Source of the DNA: Elysia marginata
Lineage: Eukaryota; Mollusca; Gastropoda; Plakobranchidae
DNA: 33,100 nucleotides
Direction: 5' to 3'
Assembly (NCBI GenBank): GCA_019649035.1
Contig: BMAT01007466.1
Span: forward strand, 90,179 to 123,278
Shown here piece after piece: positions 21,537 to 32,793 of this stretch (its first letter is position 1; each line of letters opens with the position of its first letter). The position numbers and the translations under genes were made by a program. Under the pieces are notes generated by a model. It was not told where the DNA came from and ran no database searches. It saw only the letters and a list, made by a program, of their open reading frames with translations.

Positions 21537-24500
21537 TCTGTAAAAAAAAAGTCCTATTATTATATGTCTATGTACAATATATATACGTGATAACATGCAA
21601 TGAGACAAAAGAGTTCCAGTTCTCGTTCTTGCGACATGCTACGTTAGGTGCCTTAAAATTTTCTTGTGCTTTATCCATGTACATGGCGTTAAGATAACTA
21701 ATTACTTTTGAATTGGTACATGCGAAATTATTGCATTTAACTATCAAAATGGCAGACGCTACATGGAGTTCGAGTATAACTCGTTTGTGCTATGGATCAG
21801 TGGGTCTACGTCAACTTTTGGGAACGGCCTATTCAAGAGTTCCGATGACCGGTGGTACATACTGCAATCATTGCACCTGCAGCACTCGCTTGCTCAGCAC
21901 GACAACTTTTTTTATAGTTGTGTCCTAAATGATCGGTGTGGTGAAACATTGAACTATTCGAAACATGATCTATGTACTACGAAACTTATAAAGAACGCAG
22001 AAGTTTAAAATTATAAACAGTGTCTTGTTTGAAGACATATACTGTATACTAAAAAGACACCAAAGAAATCAAGGATTCACGCAGTCGAAAAGAGTCGTAT
22101 CCATCGCAATACAAAAGAGAAGACATTTTGACTTCAAACTGGACAAATTCAGAGTAGCAACTTATGGTTTGCTGACATTCTAAACACCGATTGCCTGGAC
22201 CTTGGAAAAGCTCCGTTTGGGACGTGATTTGATAGAAGAATAAGTCAAGGAAAAAAAAAACATTCAACATCAAGGACCGAGAGCTGGATCTAAAACGTTT
22301 TCAGGCGTAAAGCCATTTTAGCTATTTCGTAACGGCCTTTAGGATGTCCCACAAGTGCCGTGCCGACTTTCACAAACACAATGCCCCTTTTGCGAACAAT
22401 GGGAACGTCCATTTTTTTTCTCTTTGGTGTAACTTCCCATTGTTCGGGCAGAGAGAATGCGGGATTGAGTTCAGGAGGAGGCCGAAAGAAACGAAGCCTA
22501 GGGGAGATGTTTTGCGGGTGAAACAAGGGCCGTGACACCAGCAGACAAGAACACCCGCAAACGAGTTACTGCTTTCATTTCGCTCATAAACATGGAAGGG
22601 GGAAAACGGTACAACAAGAAGACAAAACGGAAGTTGTTTTTAATTTTTTTAAATAACCATTTTTTAATATTATAAATATTTCAACAGAAAAATTAATTTA
22701 AAGAAATTCAAAATTTTCTAAAAGTAAAGATCGTCTTCTAAATTTTGATTAAAAAACGTCAGTACCGGGTACGGTTCGTTTTCTACGGCATCAATACGTT
22801 GAACGAATCCCTCGTTTGTTGTTCTTTGTCTTTGTTTATTGTTGTTGTAAAACAACAAACATCTTCTCAGCTTTTCGAATAAGCTTGTACGGAGTTTCTG
22901 TTATTCTGGTCATCTTTTCTACTAAATAAACTATCTGAATTTTTATTTCGCTATAATTTTGAGAGGGATAACTTACAGCTGATTTCTTGAAGTTTGAAAA
23001 ATGAAGTAATACTGAGCTGGAGCAAACTCCCGTTTGGTGTGTTATTTACAAATTTCTGAAGACATTACAAGGAAGGGGGTTGGGGGCGGGGCGCATATGT
23101 TTTTGTCAAAGAACCTTTCTACTCAGGCATAAAGCACAATTTTTACCATGGCTAGTTTTGAATGATAAGAGCAAGCCAAGGTAGGAGTATTAAAATGAGA
23201 TACCTACTTTACACCCAATACTCTGTATTGTACCCCCCCCCTCCTCTTCCTCGGAAAGCTCATGGGGCGTTTAAATGACCAAGTTACAGCACCTAGTGGC
23301 CGGCTGACTGGTGACCACCAGCACTTTACTTGCTCGCAGTTCATGTTACATCTTTTATGGCCAACCGAAACGATAGTTCAAAGGTAACTTTTGGAAATTC
23401 TCTCCACAAATGAAAAGTTGCAATGTCTGTTCGTGAAGGCGATCTTGAATCGCGGATCGGAAAATGGCGTTTTCTATATTGTTTTCGTCCCTGTTGTTGT
23501 TGTTGTTGTTGCTGTTGAGTGGTAAAAGTGGCGGTGGTTTGGCTAATAATGAATTTCTTAGTATCTTTTCCTTCTCAAAAATTTATCCTGATTTATTTAC
23601 CGCACAACCATATTTCATTTCATTATATTGAGGTACGCAAAGTATGAGGAAAAAAAATTGCAAACTACGTTTAAAATAAAGTGGTTCACAGAATGTGCGA
23701 CCGAGGTCTTGCAAACCCTGTGTTATGAGCTACAACCTTCATTCAGCCTACGCGACTGCAAGGTGGGTTAAGATATCGATACCGCGTTATACCTAGCGGA
23801 ACGCACGTCGTCTTTGAAAACTTCTTTTTGCTCGTAGAAAAGGGCGAAGGGCGTGGGGTCGCATTGAAAATGGTTTTATTTTTAAATGTTAGAAAAAATG
23901 AAAATCGTTCTTTTTAATGCCGTCAGATAAATACACAAAAAGAAATATCTGATTAAAAAGGTATGGAGGGAAAAAAAACAAAAACAAACCAACAGTCAAA
24001 AAATGATGCGATAAATGGTGCTAAAAGAAACATAATGCAAAAAGGTAAAAACTGCGAAGAGAAAATTGACCAGAATTAAAACAAAAGCTGACCGGCACAG
24101 AGAAATTGAGAAGATAAGTCAAAAAAAAAGGAGAGATAGATAGCATACTTTAAAACATTAATTTCTTTGGGTTTTTCAATGAATTTTATTCTAAACACCA
24201 ACATCTCAATGTGAAAGCAAATTCAAAAAGTAAAGGTTTTATGCCAAAAAAAAAAAATAATCACAAAGCAAGAATGCAAAACTTTTAAAGAAAATAACAC
24301 TGGTTTATGCTTTTAAACTTTATGAAAAGGTCAAGAGAAAAACGTGAGATGGATAGCTTTCTAATTTCTCCACTATAGATAGACAGACAGCGAGACGAGC
24401 CAGGAATTTGAGGTTAAAAATGTCCAGGTGTGGCCAGGGGGAATGTTCTTGTCGTAGGGGTAGGCTTTAACAGCAGAAACCGACGACCCTTCATCACCCC

Positions 24501-27500
24501 AGGACAGGCAAAAAAAAAATGCGAACGATAATGTGGGGTTAAGAAAGAGGAAAGGGGAGAAACGGGCGTCATCGGAAACAGCGATGTCTGTCCCTGAGCT
24601 TGTCGCCGAAGTTCTCAACTCAAACTGGCCTATCCAGAAATGCCCACTGTTTCCACAAGTGTTAGCGACTTTTTCCTTTATCATTCATACACATGGGTAT
24701 CATATCCTTTTATTCCAAATGAAAGGCGAAAACCAAATGCCTAGATGCTAGAAGGCAGGGCTTTTTCTACGATCTAGAATTAAAAAGAATTAGGTCAAAA
24801 GTTTTCTAGGATATTTTTATGTTCAATCTTTTATAAAAAAAAAAGTTGATCCATATTTGTACGGATGAAGTGTGCTTCCAAGAGCAAGACGGGTAGGCGC
24901 AAGAATCACAGTGATTGAGATTAATGTAATACAGTTACTGTATGCCACATTATTAGTGACTGGAAAAAAAACAAAACATTCAAGCACATGCTGTTTTAAG
25001 GAAGAAGAAAAATTGATATAAAAATATTCTTGACGTGGCGAATAGCAACATGCTAATTAATAGCTTAGATGACGTACACCACAGTTCGGAACATACGGCT
25101 TTTTTCATACTACGATATATCGATTGGTTTGAAGGTTTTGCTCACTGTTAATTATGAAGCTACGCAATGCATAAACCATGTAAATCATTCGTCTCAAATA
25201 TATAGCTTTCATTGTTTTGTTAATTCTAAATCGCTTACTTGGCTTTTTATCTCGTGAGCCTCTCGGAATTTTTTAAGAATATATTTTCTAACTTTTGGGA
25301 ACTGTTTGCTGCAGACCTCTATCCAGAAAAGAACACCCCACCCTGTGCCTGTCATGTCATGTGCCTATGCCGTGGTGAACTTTTAAAAGTACCGGTAGGC
25401 CTTCACTCAGACTCAGCCTTGCGTCGTTGATCTACAATAACACCGATTTAAAAAAGGGAGTGCACCGGTGCAAGTGTAACCGGTTTTTTAATGTGTTATT
25501 TTAAAACTTGAAGTTTTACAACAGGGCCAATTTGCACTTTAAAGGCTGGCTCCATTATGACCCCCGCCCCAACCAAGCTCAGTTTAGGTTATCGTCTTCC
25601 TTTCATAACTCGCTAGATTTCGTTTTTTATTATCCCCAGAAACAGCCAACGTGGAACCGACAGTTCATGTCATGACAAGGTCCCTATAAAGGCGCACTAA
25701 AAATGCTTTTCATAAAAAAAGAACCACACAATGTCATTTTAACCTAGAGACGCTAGAATAAAGATAATTATGGCGTCTATTATTTATGTTTATTTCACTG
25801 CACCACACATATTGCGTAAAATAGACTTATCTTCTTTTAAAAAGTAAAAATGTATAATTGTGATCCCTCGTAAAATGAGTTTAGCCTAAAAATAATTGTA
25901 TTATATAAAAGTTCAGATTTTTATAGAAAAAAGTGAACATGTGGACTTGGCCTGAAATTCTCGTGTACAATTATTTTATCAAGTTGGCGAAACACTTTCT
26001 CACCTGTTTAGGCAATCCCCATAAGCAAAATAGCAGGAAAAATATATTTTACTTAATTGACTCAATAAAGAACTCCCTGTGCGCTGAGCAATTTTGAAAG
26101 AAATTGTTGGAATCAAAGGCAGCTACACTGTGTCAAGTTTTTAATATTTTACGAAACAAAAGCCTAAATGGGACACAGTTTTGACAAATAAAAATGAAAA
26201 ATAAACATTGAAGATTACAGATTTAGAATTGGAAATAGAAACAAAATATTATTTAATCCTTATTTGTCTTAAGATTGCAATAAGATTACTTAGCACTGAT
26301 ATAAATCATGCGAAACCCAAGCTTAATCTTTTCATCTTTGGCACTATAGTTCGATGGCCCTTAAAAGAATATAGAAAATAGAAAACCAGCAGACAGCTTC
26401 TGTGATTTTATGTTTAACCGCAGCAAAAAGGCATTCGTTTCAAAAGCGATATAGACCCAACAAAGGGGGGGGGGGCAAAATGGATAATAGGCTTACCAAT
26501 AAATCTGGTTTCCCTGCAGCAGTATTACTTTAGTGCGATAGATATATGAGAAATAAAAGGCTTTATTAAGTTTTATGACACACTCTCGATACAGTCTGAC
26601 AAAACCGTTATTAGACTGTTAGAAAATAAGCTTTCTTTCAACATACTTAATAACACCTGTTGCAGCCACTATTGTCAGTAGCAGTAATCACCAGGCTCCG
26701 CATATCAATACATGTTACAATTGGTCACTAAAATTAGTCCCTATTGATCATAGAAGAAACGTTATTTGGTAAGTTTGGTATTTCCCCGCCCTTACTTTTT
26801 CTTTTTAAACACATCCACATATCGTGTAAACACTTCTATGCACTTCTCTACCTCCTTCATATTTTTGCCCTTGCCCTTTCGACCTCTTCAAACAGCCTTT
26901 ATCTTCACATCATGTCCAACCAAAACACAACTAGCAGGCCCAAATGTACCTGGCTGGCCATGGAATGTCATGATCAGATGATCAGTGCATGACGCACTTT
27001 ATTCTGGGCGTAGACGCAAGACCCCAAAATCTGTACCGAACGGTGGAGGCATACGGGAGCTCTAGACTTCTCGATCAGACTATCCGCTTCATGACAAATT
27101 GGGTCCACGTTAAAAGTACAGTTAGTATGTTTTACTTTGAATTAGCATTTTTTGTGTTTTTCTGAGTAAAAAAATCTTTTGAACAATACATTTCAGTAGC
27201 TTTAGAAAATCTCGGTTTCTAATTTTTGAGAAAAATTTGAAAGAAATGAAATAATCAGATCCCGGGTGCCTGCATATGATTGTCGTAAATGTTTTCTTGA
27301 GCCATATCACGGTCAGACAAAAAACAAACATGTCGTACGCACGCTGAAAACATATTTTTGTTGTAAGATTGTCGTAACACAAATCTGGTCGTGTGATCTG
27401 GTTTGTCGTATGCATGCGTCCGACTTTGGTACGGCAGATGGAAGCCAAGCACTGTCTGCTTCCTTGTATTAGACAAGGTTAGCAATTAGCAATTGTAAAT

Positions 27501-29085
27501 AAGATTCAAATCTTGATAATGACATTAGAAACCCATTTGAGCACAGTTTGTGGCTAGAGGGGTCACATTGCATTGAGAGCTGTGATACAGGCAAATCGAC
27601 TGACAGTAAGTAAGTGTCTATCCTAGTCTGAAATCACCAAAGGTTATTCATTCTCAACATCATGGATTCATAATATTTTCTCCGCTTGGCAAAGTGACGA
27701 TGTAGATATAGACGTGTACCTGGTGAAGCGCTAGCCAACATTAGCTAACATTTGGGCTACTTGTTTGGATATCATTTGTCCGAGAGTATGCCTTTAAAAA
27801 AAGGCGCCAACGTATGAGACGCGAGAGGCAGGAAAGAATCCAGACTGAGGGCAAGAGAAGTTCATGGGATGTTGTAGACAAGCAAGTCTCCGTTTGTATA
27901 GCACAGTCTGCACAATCTGCAGCGGCAACCGAGGCGAGGACGCATCTATTGCCCTACCACGTGACACGCATTGTTTAAAGAGAGGAGGGTGGGGTTGACA
28001 GTCCTGACATGTCATTGCCCTCTCTCTGAAAAAAACAACAAGCCATCTTGTCTTTTCTCTGAAGTACTAGCCACCTAAGCAAACATAGGCTACAGGTACA
28101 ATGGATCCAATGCAATCACATTTACTTTAGTTGCATCGTGCATGTCGTATTCTGTCTCTATTGTGCCTAAGCCCTAAAACGCTGTTTTAAAGCTCCCCAA
28201 GCTTCAAGTACTGGAGGTTCGTTGTTAATTTCATTCATTGGCGCGCCGGCATTGACGTAATTTAGTGTAAACGAATTTATCACCGTTTCTTTTTAGCCCT
28301 GCATTCAATTTCGAGGATTGGCATTCGACAAAAAGGGCACCACGTAAAGAAGTTAATAGGATTTTGGCAGTAAATAATTATGTCTATGTCATGTCAATGT
28401 CATGACAACCTTAAAAACCCTACGAAAAGGACATGGAATTTTTTCCCTTTAATTTATCAACGTGATATCAACCGTTAAGGCAATTTTATTTGGCTAAAAC
28501 GTTTATTCTATAGCAGGTGGACCGCACCATCTTTTTAAATAAAAGAAATAATCTTTACCACACTCCCTTCTTCACTGCATGAATAATATTAATGCTACTC
28601 TGATCTGACTTTATCTGTGATTATGCAAAAGGCCGCGCCGAAAGCTCTCATCTCTGATAAGACAAATATCTGACCTTAAATAAAATAAAGATTCACTATA
28701 AGAAATCTTTATTTCCCCAACAGCCAACTGCCCATTATGTGTGAACGAAACCGTAACGAGCCTAACCAAATTATCCTCGTGTCAGAACATGATGAAAACT
28801 TTAGTCGGAACCAAGACAACTTATATCTACTATTTACAAAGAGTTTCAGTGCAACGTCTAGGCCTAAAAGAAAGATACCGTGAAAAGACAGAAAATACTG
28901 TTGTCGAGTCCAAAGTGAGTGTACCTTGTCAAGCAGTGCATCAGAGGCGGAAAATTAATCACTGTCATGGCGGCTATGATTAACGAAGCCGTGTCCAGCA
29001 TGCTGCGTCTTGTTGTAATGGGACTTTCGGGAAGCGTGGTTAATTTATCATAATGCCGTAACGCTTCGTTGCAACCATACTTCAA

Positions 29086-29109
29086 ACACACACACACACA
29101 CACACACAC
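29086..29109. repeat. (AC)12 microsatellite
   Basis: Uninterrupted AC dinucleotide run within intron 1 of the EF-hand gene. Confidence 0.97.
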
Positions 29110-29810
29110 GTAAAAGCCTCGTAAAGTTGTGTGACTGTTTCAAGTTAAACTGTGTTTTACCCTTGTGATCCAAACATTTTTTTCTTAAGATCGATAAAAA
29201 CAAGAACTATTTGAGAAGCTTGGTTTTTATGCCCTGTTAATATCGATCTTCATGGAAGTGTCATAATTTTGGCACCGTTCATTTCTTCTTCTTCTGAAAT
29301 TTATTCTATCTTTCTGACAGAAACAACAGACTAACAGTTTAAAGCGACGCAAAATAGGTGTCATGTTTGTTGTGCATGAAATGATGCACAGTGCGTCTTG
29401 GTAAAAAAAATGATAACACGCCCTTATAACGACAATATAAACTACTCAACTCTGCTGCAGTACCCTCACCATGTGCAGCATTGTATGGCGTAAGTACAAA
29501 GTACTAGAAAAGTTTGTTATCTTTCAAGATGTGCTTTTTTTAAAACCAAATACAGTGCTTTGATGTCCGTTACGCCGAGTTTGATAAGAAAGAAGAAAAG
29601 TGTTAAGCGTGGTATTTTAGAACGACTTAAAATTGTTTCGGTTTTGGCAGAATGGGCGAGCTAATCAGCCCCATTTGGAAAAATAAGAGAGTCAACGTGT
29701 TGAATTTTTGAGAAAAAAAATCGATCTTGAAAGAAGGACTTGTGGTGGAAGACACTATACTAAGATTTCAATTTGATGGAAAAAAGCTAAATGCGATACT
29801 AGATTGCCAG

Positions 29811-29834
29811 GGGGAGGGAGAGGGACAGACAGAC

Positions 29835-29865
<31 letters not shown>

Positions 29866-29888
29866 GAGAGAAAGAGAAAAAGAGAGAG
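29811..29888. repeat. Purine-rich GGGA/ACAG/GA microsatellite
   Basis: Mixed GGGAGA, ACAGAC and GAGA units with an A-rich end. Similar in make-up to the tract at 14544-14625. Confidence 0.93.
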
Positions 29889-30790
29889 TCTGTTTCTATC
29901 ACTTATAATATAGTGGTGTGGACAACGGGAGAATGGGATCAAACATTGAAAATTCAATTTCTATTCTATTCTATGTAATTTTCAGTTCTGGTCCCTAACC
30001 CCCAAACACAAAAAATTGATTTAATCTATGGCTTTATTGAGAGGAAAAAAACCACCAGCCAACGACGTAAACAAAATAATTAATATACCCCTTGCCAATT
30101 TTTGGGGGAAATGTGCTATATTGTGTTTTATTTTAACAACAAACATCAAAGTAAGAAGAGACTGAGCACCCAAGGGAAGGAGCGCAAAAAGAGTGAGGTA
30201 ATCGCAAGTAAAGGGGACGGGTTGACGGGGAAGTCTGAGACTAATTTTCTCGAAATACGCTCCAGCTCAGCTACATATTCAACTTGGCAGCTGCGACCTT
30301 GGGAATAAGGGGCTTCAGCTGCTAGACCAAATCGATACTAGCCGTTAAGTCCGGCCAGCAGTGGCGTAAACAACTCGCAAGTCTTATGAGGACAGTGTCT
30401 GGTATGGGAAAATCGCGTGAGTACACTTTATTGGCGCAGAGAGGGTGTAGGTAGGGGCAGGGCGCACGGTGTCACAGCAACAAGTTTTTGACCTCCTGAC
30501 AAGTACTTTCTTTTGTTGATCTTTGCAGAGATATAAAGTAATAGGAACGAAATAAAGCTAAGCATTTTCGGGATTTTTCATTTTACTGGACTTTTCTTAC
30601 ATCATACTGTACCTCTCTTTGTAGAAAGATAAATTGCTAAAAGAAAAACAAAGTTCTGCTGCCGCATTGTTTTGCCAACATCACCGCCCTCTTCCTACTT
30701 ATAATTCTCGACACCATTACGACCATGATCATCATAAATTAGATACAATGAGATGAGAAATTGTTTTTGGACAATGTTCAGATGCACTGG

Positions 30791-30865
<75 letters not shown>

Positions 30866-30876
30866 TATTATTATTA
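30791..30876. repeat. (CAT)n microsatellite followed by (ATT)n
   Basis: About 25 CAT units, then several ATT units. The frame reading a long isoleucine run over it is an artefact. Confidence 0.97.
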
Positions 30877-31140
30877 ATATTCAAACAAAATCACACGTAA
30901 ATGTTAATTTCAAGGCTTCGCTTTCTTTTATCTATGCATTTTATATGTCTGTGAGTTTATGGCCATAAGTAGAAATGTGAGAGAGGTGAGAAAGTGAGAG
31001 CGAGAGAGAAACTTGCTTCTGTCTTAAAATTTTGTTTATCGTAAGTCTTGATAGTATGTAACTCAGTGCTTAAGTGTGGAATTTTCTTGTCAAGCTGTAT
31101 GCCATTAGTTCCAGCTCCAATGCCAATGCCAAATTTCAAA

Positions 31141-31180
31141 TAATGGATCAATAAAGTGTATCTTATCTTATCTTATTATC
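31141..31180 (+). mobile_element. Possible 3' end of a LINE or LINE-mobilised element
   Basis: TGGATCAATAAAGTGTA is followed by a (TCTTA)n tail. An AATAAA-type end next to a short simple repeat is typical of non-LTR retrotransposon 3' termini. I see no reverse-transcriptase motif upstream (30960-31140), so the element, if real, is heavily 5'-truncated. Confidence 0.35.
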
Positions 31181-31857
31181 GTATTCTACGTGTATATACT
31201 TTTTCCCAAAACAAAGCTATGGTTTCACACATATTAAAGTAAAGAACAGCAAGAAAACCATAATAAAAGTAACGGTAGCGTAAACCAACCTGCGTATTTT
31301 TTTTTATCTTTAAAAGTTTTACATGATTTGCACAGGTATATATCTCTTCGGTCCCTCTTCAAGGGAAATCAGGGAATGGATGATTTGCAGCAGGCCCCAT
31401 CGCTTACTTTTGGTTTCAGGTAGTCAGATTTCTCCATCGGAAGATTTTTGAGAAACTTTGCACTTGACGGATGAGTTAGGTCTTTCAAGATAGTTTTTGC
31501 TTTATTTGCTGCATGATCTTTATGTAGAGATGAAAGTTATCTTTTTACAAAGCTCTCCAGATTTTTTATTAGTCGGTCTACTCTCGCTTTGTCTTTGAAA
31601 ATTACAGACAATTCCCAACAGTTTATACTAAAGGTGTCCATGTTTTGGGTGGGGGCCTTGTAAAACAAACAAAAAAATCACAATTCAACAATACCATTAC
31701 ACGAATATCATCACTATCTTGATTTTTTTTTCGACTGGCATTGCCATCATCTCTATCTTTATCACTCCTACTACAAATTAGCCACAATTATCACTCCTTC
31801 CATTACCACCCTCATGAGAGTTATCATTACTATATTATCACCATCGCCATCCATATA

Positions 31858-32095
31858 AGGGGCAGTGTGGCGGAGTGGTTAGCGCGTCGGACTCAAGATC
31901 TGAAGTTCGCGGGTTCGATTCCCGACCATGCCATGCAATTTACCCTAGCTTTCCCCACTCCGCCCAACTGTAAAATGGGTACCTAGCTACAGGCTTCAAA
32001 TGTACTGGTCTGCTGGGGCATTAGTGGCGCTGCTCCGTGGCGACACAGTTACGCTGAGTAATGAAGACAAACTTCCCGAAAGGGATTAATATAGT
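31858..32095 (+). mobile_element. tRNA-Leu-like SINE, copy 2
   Basis: Same family as 14004-14373. The head is better preserved: A box TGGCGGAGTGG (31868-31878), an anticodon-like ACTCAAGATCTG resembling tRNA-Leu(CAA), and B box GGTTCGATTCC (31912-31922). The 3' block at 32001-32088 matches copy 1. About 60 bp present in the middle of copy 1 is missing. There is no long simple-repeat tail; the 3' end is TA-rich. The copy lies in intron 1 of the EF-hand gene, about 200 bp from exon 1 and antisense to it. Confidence 0.88.
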
Positions 32096-32296
32096 GTATA
32101 AAAAAGTGTATAATTTATATAATTATTCACAGGATCGCTTTACATTCACGTGCATGGCACAATGTCAACATCTCAGATCACCCATCTACAAAATTATAGA
32201 CATCATGTAAACTTGATTGTGCATTATTTTAGTCCCTCTAAGAGCAACAACAAAAAAAAAAAGAACAAAAAAAAAAAAACTAAAGGGTGTACTCAC

Positions 32297-32446
32297 GGCG
32301 ATATCCTGGTCACTGCCTTCGAAGGATGGACATGCCTTTCTAATCACACGAGCCAGCTGCCCAGGGGTTACAGGGTCACCACCATTGGCTTGCTCAAAAA
32401 ACGCTCTGCATTTTTCCTCAAAGCTTTTGTTTGTTTTCTGAGGCAT
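32297..32446 (-). CDS. Calmodulin-like EF-hand protein, exon 1 (residues 1-50, start codon)
   Basis: The ATG (32444-32446) has A at -3 (GCGAAAATGCC) and opens MPQKTNKSFEEKCRAFFEQA..., ending ...GSDQDIA at donor GTGAGT. Exons of 150, 95 and 208 bp give 453 bp, that is 150 residues plus stop, the size of calmodulin and troponin C. The four EF-hand positions match calmodulin spacing. EF1 (residues about 20-31, ANGGDPVTPGQL) lacks the acidic ligands and is probably non-binding. EF2 and EF3 look functional, and EF4 has a shortened loop. There is no signal peptide or membrane segment, so a soluble cytosolic calcium sensor or buffer is likely. I cannot assign an orthologue: it is too diverged from calmodulin itself and could be troponin-C-like or a lineage-specific calcium-binding protein. 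Confidence 0.9.
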
Positions 32447-32520
32447 TTTCGCTGAGTTTTTTTTAGTTTGGACCGCACAACAGTAGGCTTCAGTGAAGTA
32501 TTAACAAGAAATGCAGACTG
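32447..32520 (-). promoter_or_regulatory. Inferred 5' UTR of the EF-hand gene
   Basis: If transcription begins about 30 bp downstream of the TATA box, the leader is roughly 70 bp and unspliced. No upstream ATG in it obviously competes with 32446 in frame. The start site is inferred, not observed. Confidence 0.45.
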
Positions 32521-32544
32521 TCTCAATCCAAGGTGTCACTGGAA

Positions 32545-32552
32545 CTTTTATA
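32545..32552 (-). promoter_or_regulatory. TATA box of the EF-hand gene
   Basis: The minus strand reads GAGTATAAAAGTTCC, an excellent TATA element, about 100 bp upstream of the start codon. Just upstream (32560-32565) is ACCGGT within CGACCGGTAACC, and further up are ACCGGC (RC of 32642-32647) and AACCGATAAC. These resemble Grainyhead/CP2-type CCGG sites, but that reading is inference. Confidence 0.65.
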
Positions 32553-32793
32553 CTCGGTTACCGGTCGAACCCACTGAAGCGATGGGGTTGCTTGAGGATC
32601 GTTGGTCAGGACGCGATCCGAATGTTGGTAATCGTGTTTGCCGGTTTTTACGGCTCGACGAGTTATCGGTTAATTCTATAAGATAAATGCTTTTTCGACT
32701 GAAAACTTTAAAAACATGAGCGAAACTGAAGAAAAATGCGTATCATCTCAAACACAGCAGTAAATCTCATCAAGCCTTATATTGGAGCTGTTC
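32553..32793. other. Short intergenic or upstream promoter region
   Basis: About 240 bp, more GC-rich and CpG-containing than the introns. It lies between the TATA box and the stop codon of the open frame at the right edge. A plus-strand frame (32468-32686) crosses the promoter and has no coding support. Confidence 0.45.

Larger units (their letters stand above)
19055..32296 (-). other. EF-hand gene intron 1 (about 13.2 kb, phase 0)
   Basis: Donor GCC/GTGAGT (RC of 32291-32296) and acceptor TCAATCCAG, both canonical. It holds microsatellites at 21447, 29086, 29811 and 30791, a possible LINE 3' end near 31141, a SINE at 31858, and a cluster of GTCGTA motifs at 27282-27410. Slightly GC-richer islands with unassigned open frames occur at 22290-22540, 24385-24690 and 27794-28015. 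None shows a recognisable domain. No nested gene is supported. Confidence 0.75.

Noticed and set aside
22290..22538. Overlapping frames on both strands in a GC-richer patch
   Set aside because: Both strands are open over the same stretch and neither shows a known domain or clear splice sites. I could not choose one as coding.
28741..28983. 80-residue plus-strand frame
   Set aside because: It lacks an ATG start (begins GTG), has no domain, and lies antisense in intron 1.
21447..30876. CRISPR-like array
   Set aside because: The repeats here are simple microsatellites without spacers, in a eukaryotic genome.
30753..30968. Frame with a long isoleucine run
   Set aside because: It is a direct translation of the (CAT)n microsatellite.
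32150..32455. Plus-strand frames across 32150-32455
   Set aside because: They are antisense shadows of EF-hand exon 1 and the adjacent poly-A tract.
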